Source of the DNA: JAMHZE01 sp964424715
Lineage (GTDB): Bacteria; Pseudomonadota; Alphaproteobacteria; Rickettsiales; UBA8987
DNA: 35,543 nt
Assembly (NCBI GenBank): GCA_964424715.1
Contig: CAYRJW010000012.1
Coordinates: 1-35,543, forward strand
Reading direction: 5' to 3'
Every line of letters starts with the position of its first letter. The first letter of the stretch is position 1. The position numbers and the translations under genes were made by a program. This document shows, one piece after another, positions 22,390 through 30,542 of this stretch. The notes under the pieces were generated by a model. The model ran no database searches. It saw nothing but the letters and a program-made list of their open reading frames with translations, and was not told the origin of the DNA.

Positions 22390-23547
22390 ATGATACAAAC
22401 TGCGAACACAGCAACCACTTCTCGGCGCCCTCACTATGGGTTGCTGTGCCTTGCACTGATCATAACGATACTCGCCGGAGCAGCCATCTTCTGGCAACAT
22501 TTGCCATATCAGAACGCCGCTGGCAGCAAGCTACGCGAAACCCTTGAATCCAAAGGTATCCCGGTTTCATCGCTGATAGTGGAAGATATGAATAACTCAG
22601 GGGCGACCCTTTCAACCATAGAACTCGGCACGGTACAAAAACTGAATATAGAAAAGATAACCGCCAAATTCGATATGCAAAAACTTTTGCTCGGCAAGAC
22701 CACGGAATTAAATGCCGCTATCACTAACTTAGATCTCTCCGCACCGCCATATCAGGTTTCCGCCGCCAACATTGATCTGACTTCAAGCTTCAACCGCAAA
22801 CTTAACCAGTGGCAGGGCAAAATAAATATTCTATCACTTATAATATCAGGCACTCCCACCGCCATTCCGGCACTTTCAGTAAATATAGATTTCACTATGA
22901 AAGATGGCAAACTGACCGCCACCACCATCGCAAAAGACTCCGAAGATTCCACTAATGGTGTTATTGATATTTCCTTACCAACCGCCAACTACAAGCAAGG
23001 CGCCCTCCACATAAAACACATCCAGTTCCCGTGGGGCGGTGGGCTTATTTCTACCGATTCCGTTAATATCCCGCTTGATATGCAAACTCCCATCGCCGTC
23101 ACGCTCAACATGCTGAACATGGATATCTCTGATACCCTCGGCAAAGTAAGTGAAGGAAAAATAGACGGCACCGGCAAACTCGCCGGATCGCTGCCTATTA
23201 TATATAACCCTGATGGCAGTATCATTTTACAGAACGGCAAAGCGCAGGCTATCAATACCGGTACAATATCCGTTTCACCTGATCTTCTTCCCGGCGATAA
23301 CCCACAGCTTGCACTTGCACGTGAAACCCTGGAAAACTTTCACTATACTAAACTAAGCGTTATGATATCCTCGGCAGGAGAAAGATCGGCAATAAATCTC
23401 GCGCTTGAAGGAAAGAATCCTGATGCGCCGGAAGCAAGGCCGGTAAAATTCAATATCAACCTGACCGGTGATATTCTGCCACTGATACAGCAAAGCATCC
23501 TACCGTTCAACGATGTTAAAGAATTATTAAAAGAGGAAACAAAATGA
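22390..23547 (+). CDS. ydbH: Short YdbH-like (AsmA-type) envelope protein
   Basis: A 385-residue protein with a cytoplasmic start, one membrane helix (about residues 17-34) and a long periplasmic beta-rich region. Gene order with ynbE and ydbL identifies it: in E. coli YdbH, YnbE and YdbL form an inner-to-outer membrane bridge for phospholipid transport that overlaps with TamB and YhdP. The C-terminal GKNPDAPEARPVKFNINLTG matches the end of YdbH proteins as I know them, and the anchored N-terminus fits. E. coli YdbH is 879 residues, so this one is less than half the length. No frameshift is seen. The call rests mainly on the neighbours. Confidence 0.7.
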   Translation: MIQTANTATTSRRPHYGLLCLALIITILAGAAIFWQHLPYQNAAGSKLRETLESKGIPVSSLIVEDMNNSGATLSTIELGTVQKLNIEKITAKFDMQKLLLGKTTELNAAITNLDLSAPPYQVSAANIDLTSSFNRKLNQWQGKINILSLIISGTPTAIPALSVNIDFTMKDGKLTATTIAKDSEDSTNGVIDISLPTANYKQGALHIKHIQFPWGGGLISTDSVNIPLDMQTPIAVTLNMLNMDISDTLGKVSEGKIDGTGKLAGSLPIIYNPDGSIILQNGKAQAINTGTISVSPDLLPGDNPQLALARETLENFHYTKLSVMISSAGERSAINLALEGKNPDAPEARPVKFNINLTGDILPLIQQSILPFNDVKELLKEETK

Positions 23548-23723
23548 AAATATTATCCATATTAATTTCTTTCTTATTACTCTCCTGCTCTCCAAAAGTG
23601 CAGATACAGGCTCCTGATAAGCCTATCGAGATAAATCTTAATGTTAACATTGAACACCGCATAAAAGTGGAAATAGAAAAAGATGTTAAGAAAGCCATTA
23701 CCAATAACCCTAATATTTTCTAA
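23544..23723 (+). CDS. ynbE: YnbE-family lipoprotein
   Basis: A 59-residue lipoprotein below usual length cut-offs. The signal peptide (MKILSILISFLLLSC) has its lipobox Cys at 15. The mature part, VQIQAPDKPIEINLNVNIEH followed by RIKVEIEKDVKKAI and a terminal Phe, is the YnbE pattern (APxxPIxINxNVxIEHxIxVxxDKDV). In E. coli YnbE is an outer-membrane lipoprotein that joins YdbH by beta-strand stacking. Its ATG overlaps the ydbH stop (ATGA), and AGAGGAAAC is a good ribosome site. Confidence 0.9.
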   Translation: MKILSILISFLLLSCSPKVQIQAPDKPIEINLNVNIEHRIKVEIEKDVKKAITNNPNIF

Positions 23724-23732
23724 GGAGCATAT

Positions 23733-24065
23733 ATGAAAATCTCAAAATTATTTTTTTCCGCGCTGGCCATCTTAACTCTCGGCATCGCATCTCAGGCAAA
23801 CGCTTTAGACCTACAAGCCGCCCGCTCACAAGGCATAATCGGCGAACAGTCTGATGGATTTGTTGCCGTTCTGAAAGCGAACCCCGAAGCAATAAAACTC
23901 GCCGGTGAAGTGAACGCCGCCCGCAAACAGGAATACCAGCGCATCTCAAAAGAGAACGGCCAGCCCGTTGATGTTGTCGGCAAAGTAGCCGCCGTTGAGA
24001 TAATCAAAAAACTCCCTGCCGGCGCCTCCTACCAGTCCGACAACGGCAGCTGGAAACAACGCTAG
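23733..24065 (+). CDS. ydbL: YdbL-family periplasmic protein (DUF1318)
   Basis: A 110-residue protein with signal peptide (residues 1-24, ending NALD). The body (LQAARSQGIIGEQSDGFVAV, then EVNAARKQEYQRIS, VVGKVAAVEII and PAGASYQSDNGSWKQR) is the YdbL/DUF1318 pattern: a helical chaperone-like domain with a conserved L-G-E-x-x-D/N-G-Y/F motif. E. coli YdbL controls YnbE assembly. TAAGGAG lies 6 bases before the ATG, with its TAA being the ynbE stop, so the three genes form one operon. Confidence 0.93.
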   Translation: MKISKLFFSALAILTLGIASQANALDLQAARSQGIIGEQSDGFVAVLKANPEAIKLAGEVNAARKQEYQRISKENGQPVDVVGKVAAVEIIKKLPAGASYQSDNGSWKQR

Positions 24066-24066
24066 T

Positions 24067-24603
24067 TTACCCGAACTTCTTGATAACACCGACCACCACG
24101 CCCCATACGTGCAGGTCTTTTCCATCCTTGAACCAGATCGGCTTGAATTCGTCATTCTCCGGCATAAGCACCACGCCGCTGCTTTCCTTGATAAATCTTT
24201 TAACTGTAAGCCCGCCATCTACCGAGGCCACCACTATCTTTTTGCTTTTCGGTTCGATGCTTCTGTCCACCACAACTATATCGCCGGAAAATATACCGGC
24301 ATCCCGCATTGATTCACCATCTACCTTGATAAAAAATGTTGAGGTAGGATTAGGAATTAAATAATCATCCAGACTCATGGACCTGTCCACATGATCATCT
24401 GCCACAACAGGGTAACCAGCACTCACATTACTTGAAAATAAAGGGTATTTATTCGCGTTATTCTCGATGAATGTATAAACCTCATTGATAAGCAGTTCCG
24501 GCACTCTTATCGCCTTTGTGGTGCTGCCATATTTCCCGCTGCCCTTCGGCCTTCCGGAACCTTTACGCTTGCCGCCATGAACCAGTTTCAATTTCGCTGC
24601 CAT
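24067..24603 (-). CDS. UmuD-like self-cleaving protein with basic N-terminus
   Basis: A 178-residue protein. The start at 24603 is set by GGAGGAG; the upstream extension lacks one. Residues 11-33 (GKRKGSGRPKGSGKYG, then IRVP) form a basic AT-hook-like start leading into a probable ribbon-helix-helix. Residues 60-178 are an S24/UmuD domain: cleavage site Ala62-Gly63, Ser98 (GESM) and Lys135 (TVKRF), with the Ser-Lys spacing of 37 as in UmuD. It could be a UmuD subunit or a LexA-like regulator. No umuC is adjacent. It is convergent with ydbL with one base between them. Confidence 0.8.
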   Translation of the reverse strand: MAAKLKLVHGGKRKGSGRPKGSGKYGSTTKAIRVPELLINEVYTFIENNANKYPLFSSNVSAGYPVVADDHVDRSMSLDDYLIPNPTSTFFIKVDGESMRDAGIFSGDIVVVDRSIEPKSKKIVVASVDGGLTVKRFIKESSGVVLMPENDEFKPIWFKDGKDLHVWGVVVGVIKKFG

Positions 24604-24721
24604 AACTCCTCCGTTCTTAGGTATTTGGTTTGATATTCGTACAAAAATCAAATCTTGTCAAACTTATGGATATATATGTAATCGAAATCTAAAGAAGAAC
24701 CAAATGCTGTGGCAAAAATAA

Positions 24722-26584
24722 CTAGCCCTCGCTGGCGGCCTTCTCCTGCTCTTCCAGCCAGGCTGTCTCGGATAGCTCAAATTCCTTCTGCGCTATCTTA
24801 TATCTGTCCAGCAGATCATTCATGAAGCCGGAATGCATCATCGCCTTTTCCGAGGCCATCTCATTTTCAAGTTCCTGAACTTCCTTGCTCCAGCGGCTCA
24901 GATTCTGTTCGGCTTTTTCAAGCGCGTAATTCTTTTTATTTTTTGACCTGTTGCGATTCCTGTTGCGGCCATCACCTTTATCTTCTTTCTTTTCCTTCTT
25001 CGTGCCGGAGCGTTCCTTGCGGCGCTGCTCTATTATCAGCTCGCGATATTCTTCCAGATTCCCGGTGAAATTCTCCACCCCGCCATCTTTCACTAACCAT
25101 AATTGGTCAACCACCGCTTCCACCAGATGCGGATCGTGGCTCACCAGTATCACGCAGCCATCATAGCTGTTAAGCGCCTGAATCAGCGCGGCACGTGCAT
25201 CCATATCAAGGTGGTTGGTAGGTTCATCGAGCAACATTATATGCGGCGCGTCATAGCTCATCATGCAGAATAACAACCGTGATTTCTCACCGCCGGAAAG
25301 TTCTTCAATGCGGGTATCGGCCTTCGCCTTATCAAACCCGAATTTTCCTAACATCGCGCGGATATTATGCTCCGGCACATCCTTGATGAATTCGCGCATG
25401 GTCTGGAACGGCGTCAGGTTCGTATCCATCTCATCCGACTGATGCTGAGCGAAATAACCGATGCGTAATTTATTATCCGGGTCGAACTCGCCGCTTAAAG
25501 CTGCAAGTTTATTTGAAAGCAGTTTCACCAATGTCGATTTACCGTTACCGTTCGCGCCCAGCAGACCAATGCGGTCTTCCATATCTATGCGCAGATTAAG
25601 ATTTTTCAGAACTGGTTTTCCCGGTGCATAACCAATATCAACACCGCGTAAAGTTATTATCGGCGAACCAAGCGATTCCGGCTGCGGGAATTTGAACGCT
25701 GTTGAACGCTCGGCGATAAGCGCATCCACCATGTCCATCTTCTCAAGCATCTTTATCCGGCTTTGTGCCTGACGGGCCTTGCTGGCCTTCGCTCCGAACT
25801 TCGATGCAAAATCCATCACGCGTTTTTTATGCGCCTGCTGTTTCTCAAATAATGCCTGATGATTATATAGTTTCTCCGCTCTTCGAGTTTCGAACTGATC
25901 GTAATTACCCTTATACATTTCCAGCTGCAACTGGTCCAGATGCGCGATATGCGTGCAGGTCTTGTTCAGTATCTCGCGATCATGGCTGATTATCACGAAG
26001 GTTCCCGGATATTGCATCAGGTAATTCTCAAGCCATACTATCGCTTCAAAATCTAAGTGGTTGGTAGGTTCATCCAGCAATAAAAGATCTGGCTGGCGGA
26101 ATAACGCTGCGGCCAAAGCCACGCGCATTTTCCAACCGCCGGAGAAACTGTTTATCGGGCTGTTCTGCGCTTCAATGCTGAAGCCAAGGCCGGTTAATAT
26201 TATAGATGCATTGGTCGGCGCTTCATAAGCACCTATATCGTTAAGCCTTGTATAAATATCAGAAATACGCTGCGGGTCTGTCGCGGTTTCCGCTTCTTCA
26301 AGCAGGCTTGCGCGTTCAGTATCAGCGGCGAGCACCACATCTAAAAGCGTGGTCTCATCATCCGGCAGATCCTGCCTTACGCGGCCGAGCTTTGTTTTTG
26401 GCGCGATGATGATATCGCCGCCATCAACTTCCAGCTCACCATCTATTAAATTGAACAGGGTAGATTTCCCCGTACCGTTCGGCCCCACCAGCCCAACGCG
26501 ATAGCCCTGATTTATGGTCAGAGATGCGTTATCCAGCAGAGTTCTTCCCGCTATACGGTATGTAATATTTTTCAGCGTTAACAA
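24722..26584 (-). CDS. ABC-F ATPase (YheS/Uup group)
   Basis: A 620-residue protein with two ATPase domains and no membrane helices. Domain 1 has Walker A GPNGTGKST (34-42), signature FSGGWKMRVA and Walker B LLLLDEPTNHLDFEA; domain 2 has GANGNGKST, LSGGEKSRLLF and LLDEPTNHLDMDA. The linker between them has a basic helix (KKRVMDFASKFGAKASKARQ). The C-terminal region has a Lys/Arg/Asn run and a coiled coil (ALEKAEQNLSRWSKEVQELE). ABC-F proteins act on ribosomes. The likely start is TTG, unusual here, with GGGAAAAAG upstream. Confidence 0.92.
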   Translation of the reverse strand: MLTLKNITYRIAGRTLLDNASLTINQGYRVGLVGPNGTGKSTLFNLIDGELEVDGGDIIIAPKTKLGRVRQDLPDDETTLLDVVLAADTERASLLEEAETATDPQRISDIYTRLNDIGAYEAPTNASIILTGLGFSIEAQNSPINSFSGGWKMRVALAAALFRQPDLLLLDEPTNHLDFEAIVWLENYLMQYPGTFVIISHDREILNKTCTHIAHLDQLQLEMYKGNYDQFETRRAEKLYNHQALFEKQQAHKKRVMDFASKFGAKASKARQAQSRIKMLEKMDMVDALIAERSTAFKFPQPESLGSPIITLRGVDIGYAPGKPVLKNLNLRIDMEDRIGLLGANGNGKSTLVKLLSNKLAALSGEFDPDNKLRIGYFAQHQSDEMDTNLTPFQTMREFIKDVPEHNIRAMLGKFGFDKAKADTRIEELSGGEKSRLLFCMMSYDAPHIMLLDEPTNHLDMDARAALIQALNSYDGCVILVSHDPHLVEAVVDQLWLVKDGGVENFTGNLEEYRELIIEQRRKERSGTKKEKKEDKGDGRNRNRNRSKNKKNYALEKAEQNLSRWSKEVQELENEMASEKAMMHSGFMNDLLDRYKIAQKEFELSETAWLEEQEKAASEG

Positions 26585-26670
26585 AAGCTTTTTCCCAAAC
26601 GGTTTTCCAGCCCGTGTTCTGCCTGATTATGTGGTTATTACAAGAGTTTTTTTATAAAATCCGAAGATTT

Positions 26671-29601
26671 CTACCACGAATAGGAAGCGCCCATACCAAC
26701 AGACACATCACCTTCGCTCGAGGAACCGAAGCTTGCCTTAACAACGGTGGAATCCTTCAGGCGGAAGCTGCCGCCGAATGCGATAGCGCCGGCATCCTTG
26801 AAGTTACCCACGCCGCCGCCGATAGAGGCTTTCTTGCCAGGATCGACCTGAGGAATGTTGGACATTGCCGCGATGGAAGCGATACCGCCGCGTGATTCAC
26901 TTTCAAGATCCTGCAACTGACCGTAGTTCACAGCATCGTAACGGGTTGTACCGTTAGCAACGCCGGTAACTTTAGCCGCGCCACCTGTGGTGGTATTCTG
27001 GAATGTCGCACCATCATCATTCAATGTCATGGTAGTGGAATTCACACCACCGCTTACTACCGTATCACTGACACCAACCGCGATACCATGTGAATTACCA
27101 ATACTGTTAGTAACCGTTAAACTTGCTGTTGTAGGCGTTAGAGTAACTGCTGCACGACCATCTGAACTTGTGGAGTTATTATCAGATACAAGTCCTACAG
27201 TGTTAGATGCACCTGTAATGGTTAAACCGTTATTCGCAACATTGACTGAAGCGTTAGCCGTAGGGTTCAGCGTATATATATTACCATTCACGCCAAGATC
27301 GCCGTTAACCAACATACCACCGGTAACTGCCGTTCCGTATGATACGGTGTTGGAACCGATAGTAGTGCTTTGCGTTGCGCCGACAACCAAACTGTTGCCA
27401 GTAGCGCTTGGGCCTGAATATGAAGCAAACCCATTATTAACAGTAGCGCCGCCGTTTGAAGTGGTTGCACCTGTGAATGTGCTAGTGCCTGTAACAGCAA
27501 GAGTATTATTCAGGGTAGTTGCACCTGATACATTTAAAGTGCTGCTTAGAGTAGTAGCGCCGGAAACACCAAGTACGCCGGTTACCGCAGTGCCGCCGGT
27601 AGTATTACCGATATTCACCACACCTGTGCCGCCTGTGCCGATATTGGTAGCGCTTGCGGTAGATGTGTTGATGTTGGTAGTGCCATAAATAGTTGTAGCG
27701 CCTGTAGTGTTACCAATGTTAGTAGCACCAGTGCCGCCTACGGCGATATTGGTAGTACCGGTACCGGTATTATTAAGGTTAGCTGTACCACCCACAAGAT
27801 TTAAAGTGCCGGTGCCGTTACCGATATTGGTAGAACCGGTACCTGCAAATGCGATGTTAGTAGTGCCGGAACCGGTATTATTAACATCTGTTGTACCAAG
27901 TATGGTAGTAAGAGTTGCCGCGTTACCGATGCTGGTATTGGTTGAACCTGTAGTGTTTATGGTCGTTGTACCAAGTATGGTAGTCGCGCTTGTAGCATTA
28001 CCGATGCTGGTATTTGTCGAACCGCTGGTGTTGATGGTAGTAGTACCAAGTATGGTATTGGTGCTGGAAGCATTACCAACACTTACAGTGCCGGAATATG
28101 TACCCGTACCGATATTGGTCCCTGCTGAACCGCTCACATTCACATTTGTTGCACCCTGAACATTCGTAGTGCTGAGTGAGTTACCGATGGAAAGCGTACC
28201 AGTGCTGTTACCGGTATTGATATTGGTATTATTATTGCTGCTGGCATTTAAATTGATAGTGCCACCCGCTGCAGTAAGAGGACCTGTAACAGTAGTGCCG
28301 CCCGTAGTATTACCGATAGTTACCGCCGCAGTGCTGCCGGAACCGATAGCCACAGTGCCGGAGTTAGTGCCGGTGCCTATATTTGTATTGAAAGCGCCGC
28401 TTGTATTTATATTCGCAGTGCCGGTTGAAGTAAATGCACCGTTATTTGTAAGGCCGCCATTTGTAGTGGTAAGACCAGTTACAGTTAATGCATCGCCGAT
28501 GGTCGCATCATCAGCTATGCTTAAGTCGCCGGTGCCAGTTGTTACAAGGTTAGCTGAAGTGGTGATATTACCGCTTGCATCTATGGTAGTTGCACCGGAT
28601 ATCGCACCAGCATTTGTAATGCCGCCGTTATTATTATTTATGCCACCGGTTATAGAAGCACCGCCGGAAGTAACAGTTAAACCTGTACCCGCAGTGATAG
28701 TAGTGGCCGATGTTATCGCGCCTGTACCGCTTGTTGATATATTTCCGGTAGAAGTTATCGTGCCGGTGTTAGCAATACCACCGCTGGTTGTGGTAAGACC
28801 ATCAACACTTAAAGTTTGCGTATTGATATTACCATTGGTCAGGGTGATATCACCGTTCGTAGAAGTGTAATCATCGGTGACTATAAGATCATCGCCAACT
28901 GTTACATCATCAGTAGAAGTAAGATTAGCACCTGTGATCGTACCGTTGGTTGTGGTAATGTTACCATTGGTAGAAGTATAGCTGCCGCCAACTGATATAC
29001 CGTTTGTTATGCTTGCAGATTCAAGGGTTGCAAGACCATCAGTGCTTAATGTTTGAGTGTTGATGGTACCATCGGTAAGGGTTATGTTACCTGCCGCAGA
29101 AGTATAATTCCCGGTATTTGCGATATTGCCGGAAGCGTTCGATATACCGTTTGTAGTAGTAAGTCCTGTTACACCAAGTGTAGTGGTGATGCTTGCTGAA
29201 TTCAATGTAGCAAGACCATCAGTGCTTAATGTTTGTGTATTTACGTTACCGTTGGTAAGCGTAAGGTTACCATTGGTGGAAGTATAATTCCCTGTTACCG
29301 CAATATCGGCATTAACATTAGTATTTTCGTTTAAATCAATACTGTCTCTAAAAAACTCAGCTGTGGCAAGCGCACTTGGATCACTAGATCCGTCATGATC
29401 CTGGCTTATTACAAGAGCGATAGACTCAACGCCAACATTATTATTATCATTATCCGCGTTTATGACTATACCTTCATTATCATCTCCGTCATCATCAGCT
29501 ATCCAAGCTTGTGCAAGTGCTGGGCCTGCTGCAAACATTACAACAACAGCAAGAGATGAAACGCCGCTTAAAAGAATTTTTTTCAGATTGATATTTTTCA
29601 T
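26671..29601 (-). CDS. Trimeric autotransporter adhesin with YadA-type anchor
   Basis: A 976-residue secreted protein. The signal peptide ends near residue 31 (GPALAQA). An acidic start (IADDDGDDNEG) leads into long Thr/Asn/Gly/Ser/Ile-rich repeats: about 60-residue units (TLTNGNVNTQTLSTDGLATL), then 25-residue units (ILGTTTINTSGSTNTSIGNA). It ends with a head-stalk neck (ANGTTRYDAVNYGQLQDLES) and a YadA-like anchor (ASIGGGVGNFKDAGAIAFGG, then VSVGMGASYSW) with terminal Trp. No cysteine is present. The anchor forms a trimeric barrel in the outer membrane and exports the passenger. Role in adhesion or autoaggregation is inferred from the family. Confidence 0.88.
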   Translation of the reverse strand: MKNINLKKILLSGVSSLAVVVMFAAGPALAQAWIADDDGDDNEGIVINADNDNNNVGVESIALVISQDHDGSSDPSALATAEFFRDSIDLNENTNVNADIAVTGNYTSTNGNLTLTNGNVNTQTLSTDGLATLNSASITTTLGVTGLTTTNGISNASGNIANTGNYTSAAGNITLTDGTINTQTLSTDGLATLESASITNGISVGGSYTSTNGNITTTNGTITGANLTSTDDVTVGDDLIVTDDYTSTNGDITLTNGNINTQTLSVDGLTTTSGGIANTGTITSTGNISTSGTGAITSATTITAGTGLTVTSGGASITGGINNNNGGITNAGAISGATTIDASGNITTSANLVTTGTGDLSIADDATIGDALTVTGLTTTNGGLTNNGAFTSTGTANINTSGAFNTNIGTGTNSGTVAIGSGSTAAVTIGNTTGGTTVTGPLTAAGGTINLNASSNNNTNINTGNSTGTLSIGNSLSTTNVQGATNVNVSGSAGTNIGTGTYSGTVSVGNASSTNTILGTTTINTSGSTNTSIGNATSATTILGTTTINTTGSTNTSIGNAATLTTILGTTDVNNTGSGTTNIAFAGTGSTNIGNGTGTLNLVGGTANLNNTGTGTTNIAVGGTGATNIGNTTGATTIYGTTNINTSTASATNIGTGGTGVVNIGNTTGGTAVTGVLGVSGATTLSSTLNVSGATTLNNTLAVTGTSTFTGATTSNGGATVNNGFASYSGPSATGNSLVVGATQSTTIGSNTVSYGTAVTGGMLVNGDLGVNGNIYTLNPTANASVNVANNGLTITGASNTVGLVSDNNSTSSDGRAAVTLTPTTASLTVTNSIGNSHGIAVGVSDTVVSGGVNSTTMTLNDDGATFQNTTTGGAAKVTGVANGTTRYDAVNYGQLQDLESESRGGIASIAAMSNIPQVDPGKKASIGGGVGNFKDAGAIAFGGSFRLKDSTVVKASFGSSSEGDVSVGMGASYSW
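27893..28067. repeat. 75-base tandem units inside the adhesin gene
   Basis: The phrase GTACCAAGTATGGTA recurs at 27893, 27968 and 28043, exactly 75 bases apart, encoding 25-residue units. They are imperfect, so the array is likely old, with recombination possible. Confidence 0.8.
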
Positions 29602-29777
29602 AGGTCAAACTCAATTTTTAGTAATTAATAATTTTATTTCCGGAATAATAATTTCTTTCTTGGAATATATTAATGACCTACGATGAAATAATATTCAAAG
29701 GAATTTTTGTGAAGAAAAATTAATTTTTCTTCATGATGCATGCAACTATCAGTATCTATGATCTTAGTTTTTTTATA

Positions 29778-30392
29778 TTACTTCTGGAAGACGACCTCTT
29801 TTTTTATAGATACACAGCCGCTGCTTCCTGCTGGCATCAGGAACACTCTCGTGGTCGGCCCGAGATTTATTACATCTATATTCTGTTTCAGGACGCCATC
29901 ATGTTTCTGGTTCGGGAACTGGCTATTTGCCACCACTGCACAGCTTTGCGGCCACCATGTCACCGCATCATATATAGCCTCGCAGCCATTGGCCTGATTC
30001 GGTGCGAATGTTACAGTTGCATAAGCCATGCTGTTATTCTGCCCTATTATCTCCAATGAACTTGAGATCATGCTTTTTTCAGGGTTTGAAGGCGGAACAA
30101 AAAGAAATGCCCCGGTCGCACCGCCAGTGCCAAGAAAATTCGTTACCTGATTTATTTGCGCCGAACATGCTGTTGCACCCTGGCCGATGAAGCTTTGTGT
30201 TATTGAGTTATACTGCTCCCGCGGGGGTTGTTGCTCCGCCGATACATCTGCTGCGGCTTTTTCAGGTTTTTGATTAAAAAATATTAATGTCACTCCCGAC
30301 CCGATAATAAAAAATACCAGCCCGACTACCAAACCTACCAACGCCGGAGAATTATTAGATCTTCCATTATTTTCATTTTCATCAAAACCCAT
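29778..30392 (-). CDS. Single-pass membrane protein with extracytoplasmic domain
   Basis: A 204-residue protein with a short cytoplasmic start (MGFDENENNGRSNNS), one helix (residues 17-39) and an extracytoplasmic domain of about 160 residues. Four cysteines (ATACSAQ, NGCEAIYD, PQSCAVVA, SSGCVSI) could form two disulfides, and WWPQSCAVVAN with VINLGPTTRVFLMPAGSSGC is a distinctive core. No family is recognised. It lies upstream of the adhesin gene on the same strand, with a 176-base gap holding the adhesin promoter. An adhesin partner role is possible but unproven. Confidence 0.7.
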   Translation of the reverse strand: MGFDENENNGRSNNSPALVGLVVGLVFFIIGSGVTLIFFNQKPEKAAADVSAEQQPPREQYNSITQSFIGQGATACSAQINQVTNFLGTGGATGAFLFVPPSNPEKSMISSSLEIIGQNNSMAYATVTFAPNQANGCEAIYDAVTWWPQSCAVVANSQFPNQKHDGVLKQNIDVINLGPTTRVFLMPAGSSGCVSIKKEVVFQK

Positions 30393-30494
30393 TTCAGCCT
30401 CTTTAAATTATTGAGTCTGATAATTGGTTTTTATTTTTTATGAGTCAATGATTTTTTTCTCTATCCATTAGCATTTTCTCACCCATTTTCCTAC

Positions 30495-30530
30495 CCACCG
30501 TCATTCTGGCGAACGCCAGAATGACGGTGG
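30495..30530. repeat. Perfect 17-bp palindrome beside rarA
   Basis: CCACCGTCATTCTGGCG and its exact complement flank AA. It lies 12 bases beyond the rarA stop. The core CGTCATTCTGGCG resembles intergenic palindromes that occur in many copies in other proteobacterial genomes; it may also act as a terminator. Confidence 0.85.
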
Positions 30531-30542
30531 ATTCGTAAGTTC

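Noticed and set aside
27707..28870. Long plus-strand frames rich in Val, Pro and Leu opposite the adhesin
   Set aside because: They are the antisense of Thr/Asn/Gly repeats, which gives Val/Pro-rich frames; the minus strand has signal peptide and anchor.
26987..29300. CRISPR-like regular spacing of repeats
   Set aside because: The repeats are in frame, imperfect and part of the adhesin coding sequence, with no unique spacers or Cas genes.
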